DNA of 64,000 nt from Ephemerocybe angulata. Lineage: Eukaryota; Basidiomycota; Agaricomycetes; Agaricales; Psathyrellaceae. The notes under the pieces were generated by a model. It saw only the letters and a program-made list of their open reading frames with translations, ran no database searches and was not told where the DNA came from. The stretch lies in assembly GCA_013368325.1 (NCBI GenBank), contig JAACJK010000112.1:682001-746000 (forward strand), written 5' to 3'. Both the position numbers and the translations under genes were made by a program. Shown piece after piece: positions 50,805 through 61,034 of this stretch (its first letter is position 1; each line of letters begins with the position of its first letter).

Positions 50805-52567
50805 TCAGCAGCGCATTTGAACGCTTTCACTTCCGCGGTGGGTTCCTGTTCGTGTTCTTCGAAATCCCGCTTGCGCTTTGCTTGCGCTTTGCTTGCGCTT
50901 TGCTTGCGCTACTGGGGCACCAGAAGTTGTTTCGAATCGAGTGGGAGCGTGGTATTCAATGTTGCGGCTCGAGCTTCCAGCGGTCGGCCCAACATCAGCC
51001 TGCCAAGAGCCGAACCCATCCTTCGGAATGTCGCGCATCCTGCTCGCATATGGGCCCATCGTCATGAAGGCCGCGCCTTCAGCGCATGACTTTCCCTTTC
51101 TTTTGCTCCTGGCGGTAATAGCTGCTTCGGTGGGCGGGGCTGCAGAATCTCCACCAACGGGGCTTTCAGCAGTTGGAGTTGTCGCAGCGGTGGAAGGACT
51201 GGAAACGGGTGAGAGAGATCCAGAGTGGGATGCAGTGGCGCTAGGAGAAGCAGTTGTGGGGAATTTGGCATTGTATTGACCACAACGACTGTGGTAGTGG
51301 CCCCCAGGGTAAGATGTCACGACTGAGATTTGTGTGCTAGGCGATGGTCCTGCCTGAGGCGCAGAAGATTCATTGACCTCGTTGTTATTGTGGGATGCGG
51401 TCTGGCTCAGGGTCTGAGCATGTTGAGGAGGAATTGCTTCGAGTTGAAGTGCGGCGTGATCTTGATCCAAGCTCGCCTCCAGGACGACGCTTTGGCGGTC
51501 GACTTGAGAATCATTCTGGTCGACAGCCTCTTTATTCCCAGGTCCTTCCTCTGAGACGAAGCTTGGCGTAGGATATTCTTCTTGTAACTGGTCTCGAAGA
51601 GAAGGAAGGGACGTGGCTTGATGGAAGGGGAGGGGAGTCCTCTCGCTCTGGGCCGCGGTAAGGGCCGTCTGTGCGGCCGCATCAGGGCTATCCTGCAAAA
51701 GGGGCGATGTTGATGCAGATGTGGTGTTATCTTGTGCTGGAATGGTGGATGACTGCGTAGACTCGGGGACAGCGCTCTCAGCAACCGCAACCGACGTGGC
51801 GCTGCTTTTGACTATGCCTTCAGCCGGTTGCTCTGCACTGGAAACCTCGTCGTTACCGGTTTCTCCCTTTTCAAAAATCTCAGTAGAGGTCGAAACATAA
51901 AAGAAGGTGGGTGTCCGATGGCTAGAGACACCCGCTGGAGTCGCCTCGGTAGGCGCAGAACTCGGTGCGTCGAGATAGTCAACGCGCGTGATGATGTTCT
52001 CACGCGTCGCGCGCGCGTCTGATGCGAGCATCTGTGGCATCGCGTGCGATGCGTCGTCCAAGCTAAAGAATCCGCGGAGAGTGAGATAGCGATACAGGAA
52101 CTTGAAAACTAGTACTTACACTGTCTCTGAGAACGGAGCATCATGCAGAAGACAATCCACATCCTCCTCGTCTGGTGGTGCGGCCTCCAACTCGGATCCA
52201 TCCATCAGGGCGTTTGCAGCGAGGGTAAGTCTGAGGAGAGAAGGGATGATTAGCTCCGGTAACCTACAAACTAATCGACAGAAAATCCAAGAGCTCACCC
52301 AGTATATCCGGAGGGATAACAATTGGCCAAGGGCGTTCCATTTGACTCTTCCTCCGCATCTTGAGAGCCGAGTAGAGTGCAAAAGACACGCGTTTCAGGC
52401 GAGTACGCACTGTGCTCGTCAAAGGTATCTGGCTCCTTAAGTTCAAGCTCATGCTCAAGCGTTTTGAGATCGGAAGGGGACGAAGGAGAGGCTAGAGAGG
52501 GGAACTCGAAATCATCATCGGGGGATTGTTCATTGCCGAGAGAAGCTTCGAAGAACATTGTGGACAT
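50805..52567 (-). CDS. Ser/Ala/Thr-rich protein with N-terminal acidic helix region, unrecognised
   Basis: The opening exon from 52567 gives STMFFEASLGNEQSPDDDFE, LKTLEHELELKEPDTFDEH and an acidic continuation. Further exons in 52040-52380 carry LAANALMDGSELEAAPPDEE and VDCLLHDAPFSETV. The last exon, a long open frame, runs to 50805 with low-complexity Ser/Ala/Thr/Pro sequence (SPSATASHSGSLSPVSSPST). The end is a basic segment, AQAKRKQSASKAQAGFRRTR, coded by an 11-bp tandem repeat. No domain recognised. The acidic N-terminus and basic C-terminus would suit a nuclear scaffold-like or regulatory protein, but this is guesswork. Exon borders in 52080-52330 are approximate. Confidence 0.6.
50868..50911. 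repeat. 11-bp tandem repeat in coding sequence
   Basis: TTGCGCTTTGC is repeated almost perfectly about four times. Because 11 is not a multiple of 3, each unit is read in a different frame, producing the basic peptide AQAKRKQSASKAQA on the minus strand. Confidence 0.9.
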
Positions 52568-53939
52568 GGGGAAGGGCTAGTTTCAACTATATGGCTGATT
52601 GAGGGACCGATATAGGTGGTGGGAGCAAGAGGAGAAGGGGCAAGAAAGTCAAGGGTGTGGTTAAGAGAGAAAGAGAGGTTGGTCGTTGAGACCGTTTAGG
52701 TCGATTTGATGGGAGCCAATGAGGTGCTTCGATCAAACCGCTCGAGCCAGCTCGCCTCGTCAGTTTTGGATCTGGCGAGCATCCGCATTTGAACAACACT
52801 GCCTCGGAGCCCAGGCATTTATTTCCAAAGTATCTTTCTTTTGGGGATCTCCACCGACAGATCCTCGAGAATGGCTCCCTCCGTGCCGTGAGTGAACTCC
52901 CAGATAAAACGCGAACGCCGCCCACTCCGTTTCGGCTGAGTTCGTGACTGAAGCCAATGGTATAGACTGTGCGCATGATTATGGTAGTCATGGCGCTGGA
53001 TACATTACATCTAAGTGGGTATATACGCAGTGAAGGCCCAATATCGAATCTAGGAGAAGGGTAAGTACATACCGCTATCTGGAGTTACGGCCTGGTTTGT
53101 CGAGATTTCGAACAACGACTAAGCCAACATGAACCGACTCAAATGTTGCATCCTTGGTATCTTCCGTGAGATGACGATTCCATAGGGCTGTATACCAGCT
53201 AATATGTCGAAAGAATCAAGAAACCGGTGCTTGTGCACCGCATGGGCGATCTAAACAAAGGAATTTAATTTCCGGATGGACTTTGATGGGAGTGCACGCG
53301 GTTCAGACCAAGCCCAGCACGCTTTGACAATCACATTATCCGAAGTTCGGGAGGTGCGCTTCGAGAACATAGGTCCCGAGCCAGAAAACTGCGGTGGGTA
53401 TGACAACCAGAATCGAGATCCGGCGCCAGCCTGGACGGCTCTCCTCAAATCACAAATGTCAACCAGTTTTCGTGTGTGTTGGCTGGATATTGAATAACGT
53501 TCCCGTGTGGAAAACGGTGGTGGGATGTGCAACGAAATGGTCCAATCTGCGAGATGCTCACGCTCTCTATCACAATGTAAAATGGCGGCTCTGCTCAACG
53601 AACAATATGCACATGTCGATTGCAAGTCGATTGCATTCTCGGCGTGACAACTAAGTCTTCTTAGTCTACTCCCACAACCATAGCCGCCTTGTCGCACGTT
53701 GTCTTTCACTCCTCTTTATGCCAGGTCAATGTCTACAAACAGCTGTTTTCGTGCTTCCATTCATTCTAGACGTGCCTTGGTTTGCAGTTAGAATGTATGA
53801 CCGCGCATAAAAGAGGCTCAAGGGGTATCTTTCTCTTCCTCTGTTTAACCCTCCCGTCTGTCGCTGAATTTTCTCATCATTGCATTTTATTCTGGAGGGC
53901 TCTCGGGCATATACAATATTGTAATGAAAGAGACATACA
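52568..53939. other. Intergenic, no gene seen
   Basis: Frames of up to 152 codons on the minus strand lack motif support. Confidence 0.4.
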
Positions 53940-54896
53940 TCAAGTATCGGATGGACTAGGAAGAGCCTCTGGTAAAACGGGTGAGCGAAGGAAAGCCACG
54001 CTTGATGCTCTTGATTCTTTTGCTTCCTTCTCTTTTTCGCGTTTGTACATTTCTTCCTGTGTAAGAATAGGCATCCACTTTCCGACCCAATCTTCGGCTC
54101 GCGAGATAGTGCAACCGCCACTAATAAATAGCTCGCCCAACAATGGACCACCGTAGTGTTCGGGAGACGGTTGCTTGATGACATGCGATAGGTGATACTC
54201 ATTGCACCAAGCATAGATGATATCCTCCTTGAAGTTCACCAGATCTTGCCATCTGTAGTTGAGGTTCCATTCGAGCCCTCGTAGGAGAGTCCTTTTGCAG
54301 GCTTCGTGCGTCCCGATGGTATGATTCATCCCCTTGTCAATGGAGATCCCACTGTACCTTTTATCAATTATGCAGTGTTGTAGTGCAATAACCGCCACTC
54401 CAAGAATGACCGCGTCGATGGGATAGGCCGAGAGTAGATTGTGGGTATCGTAATCGTCCTTGCGTAGGCCATTGATGGAGTCGTATCGCTGGAGGAGTAG
54501 GAGTCCCCCAAAAAGAGCCAGTTGCCACATCTCAAATGGGAGTTGAAAGCCCTGGGCATGCAAGTCGCTCGTAACTTGATCGAAGAAGGACTTGAACTCA
54601 GGAACGCGCTGCTCGCCGTCGGGGAAGAGTGCTGCGCCGTATTCGTGAAGAATCTGGCTCATAACTCCTGGATCGAGTGGAATGAAGGCTTCTGGGCCCG
54701 TCATATCAATCACACCAGGTACGTTAATGGCAGATGCTTCGCTTTGCTGATCGAACGTAAATGCCGAGGCATTGGTAGAGGTGTTTGTTTTAGGAAGCGC
54801 ACGCACTGAGGAGATAAAGTTAGAGGGAGAGCTTACACTTTTCTCCGAAGGAGCCGACAGTAAGGCCCCAGAGCTCGAAGTATGTGTGCCAGACAT
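53940..54896 (-). CDS. Cyclin-like protein, paralogue of 59472-60263
   Basis: The frame from the Met at 54896 gives about 318 aa. The first 90 residues are Ser-rich. The folded part, about residues 90-260, has a helical series with cyclin-like spacing: MSQILHEYGAALFPDGEQ, FEMWQLALFGGLLLLQRYDS, NLLSAYPIDAVILGVAVIAL followed by QHCIIDKRYS, and ACKRTLLRGLEWNLNYRWQD. The order 'LLLQRY ... AVIALQH-x-x-x-D-x-xYS ... LLRGLEWNL' resembles the cyclin box of Pho80/Pcl-type cyclins (LLYLxRY ... ALKxLxDxxYS ... LxxLxWxL). This is inference by eye. The Lys and Glu that bind the kinase are not both certain. The open frame extends to 55175, and the upstream AQVQWADVC-like block resembles the paralogue, so a longer N-terminus is possible. 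Confidence 0.6.
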   Translation of the reverse strand: MSGTHTSSSGALLSAPSEKSVSSPSNFISSVRALPKTNTSTNASAFTFDQQSEASAINVPGVIDMTGPEAFIPLDPGVMSQILHEYGAALFPDGEQRVPEFKSFFDQVTSDLHAQGFQLPFEMWQLALFGGLLLLQRYDSINGLRKDDYDTHNLLSAYPIDAVILGVAVIALQHCIIDKRYSGISIDKGMNHTIGTHEACKRTLLRGLEWNLNYRWQDLVNFKEDIIYAWCNEYHLSHVIKQPSPEHYGGPLLGELFISGGCTISRAEDWVGKWMPILTQEEMYKREKEKEAKESRASSVAFLRSPVLPEALPSPSDT

Positions 54897-56232
54897 GGTG
54901 ATGGTCGTAGATAGAAGAAAGGAGTTTGGCCACTCCAGAACGCGCGGCGTGCAAACATCAGCCCATTGTACGGCACTTATAGCCCAACGGCTATTCCCGA
55001 TGTCCATTGCTCGTGGAGGCCACCGGTAACTATGCGACATGGGGCTTTGTGTGGCAAATAAATATTGAATACTTACGTTTGGCTGAGTATATAACACCCC
55101 ATTACCTGAAGACATATGCATGAGCCAGATGGGGGATATTGGGTGACCGGTTGACCATTCATCCACCTCAACCAATCGATTATTGGGTCTGAGATATCCC
55201 CATGACTAGCTATCGTTCCAATCCAAGCGGCACCAACTATACATTACTGGATACGTCTTTGATAATCTCAACACGTATATTGCAGTGTATATGGACTCAA
55301 CAGCCCTGCATGCGCCGATACGGCGAAGTTCGTCAATGACAACTGTCCGAGTTGCCAATTATGGCTACCATACAAACATCTCTGTAACAGGAAATGTATC
55401 TAGAACTACGGCCTATGCTGCTGCACATCATACGCCGGGGATGGAGTAACCCTAAAATACGCTATCCTGCAGTACTCGTTCGGCTTCTCACTAATGCAGC
55501 TACACAAGGTCTACGTTATGTTGGTGGACCTTGCTGCCAAGACCAGGCGCAAGTAGCGTCATAGCGAGAGGAACTCAGGATACGGCACCACGAGTCAAGA
55601 AGCTAGGGTATTCTGATACTCGCGCTTGTGGCTACCCTGCTGCCAGGCGCGCGCCATGCACCATCAAGCTCGCAGCACATTGTTCTATCAAAGAATGATC
55701 CATCGGGTACGCGAGTCCGAGAGCGAAAGTAATCATACCCGCACTACAGACGTCGATCCCACTATCCGCGAACATTCCATGTACCTCTATGGTGGCCCTT
55801 ATGCGCCTATAGTCCCACATATTCCCAAGGTACCAGTGAGAAGCACCTTTCCGTTTGATACATGCGGGGATGATGTTGCGGCATCTGTGAGCTCAACTGT
55901 ATTCAGGCAAATGCTAATTGTCAATTAGCGATGTAGTAATGTGTTGGATGGCATAGGCACCGAGAGCTTTACTGGGCATTCCCATCGAATGCTATGTTCA
56001 GAAGAATCTCCGTCACGAGTGCAAGTAACATATCTGGTGACCTACTATCCGTTCTAGCCGATACACACGTATGTCGTGTCTGAGTCCGGGATTTTGAAGC
56101 CAGACCTTGGGCGCTCGCCATTTAGAAGACACTGACCCGGAGGTTGGTGATCTACAGAAATGTATATATAGCTGAACCGCATGGCAGAGAGAGGTATCGA
56201 AATATTCGACCAAAGTTCGCTACTAGCTCGAG
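54897..56232. other. Intergenic, upstream region of the cyclin-like gene
   Basis: 54950-55020 carries a stretch resembling the region upstream of the paralogue (59366-59430 plus): GCCGTACAATGGGC and nearby identical blocks. Otherwise no gene is seen in 55180-56232. Confidence 0.45.
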
Positions 56233-57219
56233 ATGTTCAAGTCTTTCGTTTCGCTGGTCGCGCTTGCTTCACTTGTTGCAGCTGCACCATCCCTCGTCGC
56301 TCGCGCCGTTCCTGCTGGATTTGCTGTGTGCGTTGTTGCTCCATGTACCCTTTACCTACTGTTGGAAACTCACTTCGCCACGATGTATCTGTAGTACTGG
56401 CACCAGCTACTCTGGTCCTGGATGCCCCGCCGGTAGCGCCGTTGTCAATGTTGCTGGTCAGTAACCCTTTAATTAAATTGCGATGGTACACACTAAACCT
56501 TGGACACAGCGGATAGCTCGGCATTCAGCGTGGTATACTCCGAGTTCACTTTGAACGTCGGACCCGGCCTCCCCTCCCCTGACTCAAAGACCTGCACCGT
56601 TACTTTGAACCTTGTCATTCCTTCTGGGTACACTGTCGGCCTCGCGCCTCTCGATAACGTGGGTGTTTGCTTAGCATACTTCGATAGTGTTGCTAATGTG
56701 AGAGCTGGGATATATAGGGCTCGTTCCGCCAGGACGATGGAACCGTGGGTGGAGGGTTCGGCGTCAACGACATTTGTAAGTGATATTATACCACATTGCA
56801 GATGCATACGTGACCTCACCTTCCCGATAGTCACTACCTCTCAGCTCACCCTCACAACCAACGCTGTCCTCATTGCCGGTGGTCCTACCTCCACCGGAGT
56901 TCTTATCATCGACAGCCTTGACGGGGTAAGCCTTGAAATCCAATTATTTTCAATTCTCAACAACTTGACACGTTCTGTAGCACTTTACCTTCACACAGGT
57001 CTGAGTAGTCAACAATGGGCGCAGAATGTCAATCAATTCACATACTACGGATATGTAATATGTAACTACACCTGTTGTAACCAGCAACGAGACCAAATCT
57101 GCTTCTTACGCATGCGATTGGTCAATTCTCTCAGGTTAAAGATCTGTTATGCCTTTCGGGAGATACAAATATCTGGGTCGATTACTCTTCCGCCTGGAAG
57201 GAAACTGAACCGGCCCTGA
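56233..57219 (+). CDS. Secreted DUF4360-like protein (C-terminal part uncertain)
   Basis: Exon 1 from ATG 56233 encodes the signal peptide FKSFVSLVALASLVAAAPSL. After an intron comes VTGTSYSGPGCPAGSAVVNV. After another come ADSSAFSVVYSEFTLNVGPG and SKTCTVTLNLVIPSGYTVGL. This is the start of the DUF4360 fold as seen in fungal secreted proteins, where 'TGTxYxGxGCPxGS', 'FTxxFDxxxVxVGPG' and 'CTVxLxLxxPxGYxV' are conserved. The expected later strands (STYYFSGxxAxxxxTTF and so on) are hard to see. A possible splice after SASTTF (GTAAGT near 56776) leads to SLPLSSPSQPTLSSLP and a stop at 56930, or the frame runs open to 57219. The gene may be degenerate at its 3' end. Confidence 0.65.
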
Positions 57220-57269
57220 AGTTGGATTTGTCAGCAAGGGCAAACAAGGAACGCGCGTTTTCCTGCGTT

Positions 57270-58934
57270 TTTTCACCCACATTCTTGACTTGCTGTCCTC
57301 CTCATTCATATTGTCGACACGGCCTGCGACAGCCCCACCGTACGCTGGCTCAAGTCGTCACAATTTGCCGTATTCATGGCACATGCAGCGTCGAGGTTCC
57401 ATGCTTACACCGACTGCGCCAATAAACCTCAGTCCTCACCAACCCGAAGAGTGGCGAAAACTCGTTCTTGGTGCGTCTCTGCCATCTGGTCATGTCGATT
57501 GCTTGACACTATTCCTGCTTTGCACGCGGTTGTGTCGCCTGCTGGCCTCAACCCATCCCAACCGACACACTTCTCTGGCTCAACCCTCCCCGACCCCTCG
57601 TTATCACTCTACTGCAGACCCACTTTCGCTATCCTCACGCCTCGATGTGCGGGAGATGCTTGGTTGGCGATCGGGAATGCACGAGGCAGAGTACGACCCG
57701 GATGCCACCCCTCCCACCGTTTCAAGTGTCTGACCGAACATTTCCCCAGCCGCGGAATGGGATCCGGAAGGAGCGGTTTGTGGTATCTGGTCTATACGGT
57801 ATACCTGCCGGCTTGTCGTTCCCGCGCCATTCCGTTCAGGAAACCCCAGCTGAACCTGTCCCTAGGTTCATCTCTCAGAGCGGCGTGTGATACCTCCAGG
57901 CTCTCGGTTCTCGTGATCTCGTTTCAAGTCACCCAACTGCACCTCGATAAATGGGATTCGCAGTGTGGGATGCGTCGCCTACCTCCGGATACCCCAGATT
58001 CCAGCACCGTCGCCTGCACCTAGACAATGGGAGCGTAGGGGCACACGGGGATACTCTGATTTGGATGGTAAATCGGGTCGCCTTCGTCGGGACCTGCCCA
58101 CCGAGCTCCTCCACATCCAAAGCACGACGTTATGCGTCCTATCTCTCAACAGGGTGCTTCAAATGGCTTGCGATTCGAAGTCGGCCGCCAATCCCACCTC
58201 GGGCAAACGAGCTGCCTGCAGCCTACGGATAACCTCTCAAGGCGACAACCTGCACCCAAACAATGGGAGCGCAGGTCGTCGCGAGGCAACTCTGATTTGG
58301 ACGTGGATTGCGAGCGTCCTGCAGGTCGAGTCCACTGTGACATCCAACACGGCATCCTTTTGCATCCAGGATCGGCGCGCTCGAGTTCGGATATTCCGCC
58401 TGGACTCGGAAATCTTGACCGCGGAGGTTGCAATGGTGGACCTGTGTCCGGACTCCGGCACTGTGCGTATTGGCGGGTATCGATGCCGGGCAGCTGTTGA
58501 CTCTCGCCTTGTTCCTTCACGTATCTGCCCAGACCGCGCACGTCTGCTACTGGACTCAAATGGCTTATCGACCACGAGGTGTTGCGTCCAGAAATGCCAG
58601 CTGGACCTCTCGGTTTCTTTCAAACAGGCCAACTAGATTTCATAGAGCGACCTCAGGCGACTTACGATCGGAAGATGCTCATATCGTATTGAACCCCGTT
58701 TCTCCCCAATTGCACCTCGCTAATGGGAATCCCAGACGAGAGAGGTCAGCTTCGGATCTTTGCTGCATCTCTACGTACAGAATACTTAGAACCAAGCCAC
58801 CTGGTCCATGGGAGCGTAGATGGACACGGGACTACTATGGTTCGGATGGTGGATTAAGAGATGCATCTCCCTTCGTACCCACACATCTCTATGTGACCAC
58901 TGAGGCCGCGGAGGTTTATTTCAGGAAACCGTGA
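57270..58934 (+). repeat. Field of degenerate repeats, coding-like, no intact gene
   Basis: Related blocks recur with several hundred bases between them. CACCTAGACAATGGGAGCGT (58014) recurs as CACCCAAACAATGGGAGCGC (58253), and then as CCTGGTCCATGGGAGCGTAG (58799). Each is followed by similar GGGATACTCTGATTTGGATG-like text. In one frame they read PAPRQWERRGTRGYSDLD, PAPKQWERRSSRGNSDLD and PPGPWERRWTRDYYGSD. More distant relatives lie at 57747, 57940 and 58709. No long intact gene carries them, so this is probably a decayed tandem-repeat gene. Nothing else in 57219-59471 is recognised. Confidence 0.55.
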
Positions 58935-59471
58935 ACTTGAGACAGTTACCATCTCACATCATCAATATCATCATTTGGTTCGAGGTCATGGTAATGCTAA
59001 AAGGCTTGAAGCGTTGCGTGAGTTGCGGCACTCGGCCCCGGTATACAACTCTCCTCGAAGAAGGTATACATACGCTTGCGAAGGTGCAGCTAATGAACCA
59101 TCATCCGCAGATCCATGGAAGCCATGATCGATTATGATGTCCTGGTCAGCTTATTAGCCCGCTAAGATAAGAGTTCACAAAGTACAGCGTCCTTCAAGGT
59201 TAATAATACTTAATATGAATGAAAGGTAGAAAGCAAATTCGCCTTCCCGATGATGCTTTACGGATTGATCATTCTGACAATCCTCTACCCCATGTCACTC
59301 CCTCTTTTATCTTCATCCCATTGACTTGCTGATTGAATGGTAAAACTGGGTATGTAATCTGAGAAATGGGCATCGGCAATTTCCGTACTATAGGCGCCGT
59401 ACAATGGGCCATCATTTGCGCGCCGCGTCGAGGTGGCCACATCTTCTTTCTAACGCACGTCCACAAGCAAT

Positions 59472-60263
59472 ATGCTGCAGATGAATCCTCCGAAGCCTAG
59501 CTCTTCAAACCACTCCGAGACGAGCTCACGCTTTTCTGCGGTACTAGCGGACTCGCCTGTCCAATCCAAGCCAGACACGCCCCTCAATGATGGATCCCCT
59601 CTGGCGTCAAAGCACTGCCCCGGAGACACAATAGCCACAACAATCGAGGCACTTTTGGCTAGCCTATCGGCACTCGCTGAAGACGAAATGACTGCCATTG
59701 TCTATCACGCCTCTAAGGCCCTCTTTACCAACGGAAAGAAGCGGGTCGACGACTACAAACAGTTCTTCTTCCAGGTTGGAAGCGATTGGCAAGCAAGCCG
59801 TCTACACCAATCTGTTGAAGTGTGGCAGACGGCGCTATTCGCTGGGTTCTTACTCCTTCAACGATACTACTCAATCAACCTCCTCCGAGGACATAAATCC
59901 ACCTCTTACGACCTGCTTTCGGAGTACCGCATCGATGCAGTGGTCTTCGCAGCCGCGATAATGGCGCTCCAGCATAGCATCGTTGATGAGCACTACTCCA
60001 GCCCTGCTTTGGACGTGGAAATGGGCTACCCCAAAGGGACGCACGAATCTTGCAAGATAGCCCTCCTGCGCGGACTCGAATGGAACTTGCACGTCAATGC
60101 GGCGGATCTAGCAAAGTTTACACAAGATGTTACCTGGGCTTGGCCTACTGACTTCGCCCTGTTGTATATCCTCAAGCGCTCGCCTTTCGGTCAATACGGC
60201 GGCCCTAGCGAAGATGACCTGTTCCTTGACGGCGGCATCACTCCACCAACGGCGCAGGTCTAA
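59472..60263 (+). CDS. Cyclin-like protein, paralogue of 53940-54896
   Basis: 263 codons without intron. The N-terminus is Ser-rich (SSSNHSETSSRFSAVLADSP). The folded part matches the other copy: VWQTALFAGFLLLQRYYSIN, LLSEYRIDAVVFAAAIMALQ, HSIVDEHYSSPALDVEMGY, and ESCKIALLRGLEWNLHVNAA followed by FTQDVTWAW. The same cyclin-box-like layout is seen (LLLQRY, AAIMALQHS, LLRGLEWNL). It is in opposite orientation to its paralogue, 4.6 kb away, so the pair is an inverted duplication. Whether the product binds a kinase is unknown. The ATG is the first Met of the frame. Confidence 0.6.
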   Translation: MLQMNPPKPSSSNHSETSSRFSAVLADSPVQSKPDTPLNDGSPLASKHCPGDTIATTIEALLASLSALAEDEMTAIVYHASKALFTNGKKRVDDYKQFFFQVGSDWQASRLHQSVEVWQTALFAGFLLLQRYYSINLLRGHKSTSYDLLSEYRIDAVVFAAAIMALQHSIVDEHYSSPALDVEMGYPKGTHESCKIALLRGLEWNLHVNAADLAKFTQDVTWAWPTDFALLYILKRSPFGQYGGPSEDDLFLDGGITPPTAQV

Positions 60264-61034
60264 AGATGAAGCCCATTATCAAGAAGACCGGTACCTTTGT
60301 TAGAATGGGAGGAGGAAAGGCTGGCGGGAGACAGATACCGGGGATGTTCACCGTTGTTTATTTACATTGTATTATTTTGGTTCAGATGCGCCTCGATGAT
60401 TTGCGATGTATTACTTTCATTCCTACCTATCTGTTACTTTGACTACGCAAATCTACTCTACGACTCAAGCACAAGCATGACCACGACATTCCAAGACCGG
60501 TGAAGTCGTGACAGGTTCAGGAATTCATTACATATGAACTGTCCCACCTTTGTAGATGCCTTATGGAATAAACATGACTTTCCCAAGCGCTCTTCATTCA
60601 ATCGGGTAGTGGAACGGGTTGCGGCGTGACCGCGAAGGGCGACCCAGATAATACACCACTGACGCTCATGCCTGATCTCGTTGTACTATGGGCTACTGAG
60701 GGGAGTTATACAGCATTAAATTCTGTATTCGCACCATGCCGGTGCTTTCCACGGGCATCGAAGAATGCGTCTGGGTTGCCAGCGGAAGCTGTGCCGAAGC
60801 CAGCCGAAGGCTGAGTTTGATTAAATTGATGCGTATCACGCTGGACAATGGGACTTGGTTGGTTGAACGAGCGCGACGCGTCTGCAGCGTTTTCATTTCA
60901 ACCACATTGTTCCCTTAATCCAAACCTTCCACAATTACCCAGATTCACTCCAGATAGCATTATCTTTGTTTCTGAATACATCCTTCGACACAAAACAACC
61001 CCATTCTCAAGAAATACTAACTTTTTTCGCGATT
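60264..61034. other. Intergenic
   Basis: Upstream region of the zinc-finger-like gene; no frame with protein features. Confidence 0.4.

Noticed and set aside
54780..54840. Intron (GTAAGC ... CTAAC ... CTCAG, 31 nt) in the cyclin-like gene
   Set aside because: Too short and would break the frame, which is open without it.
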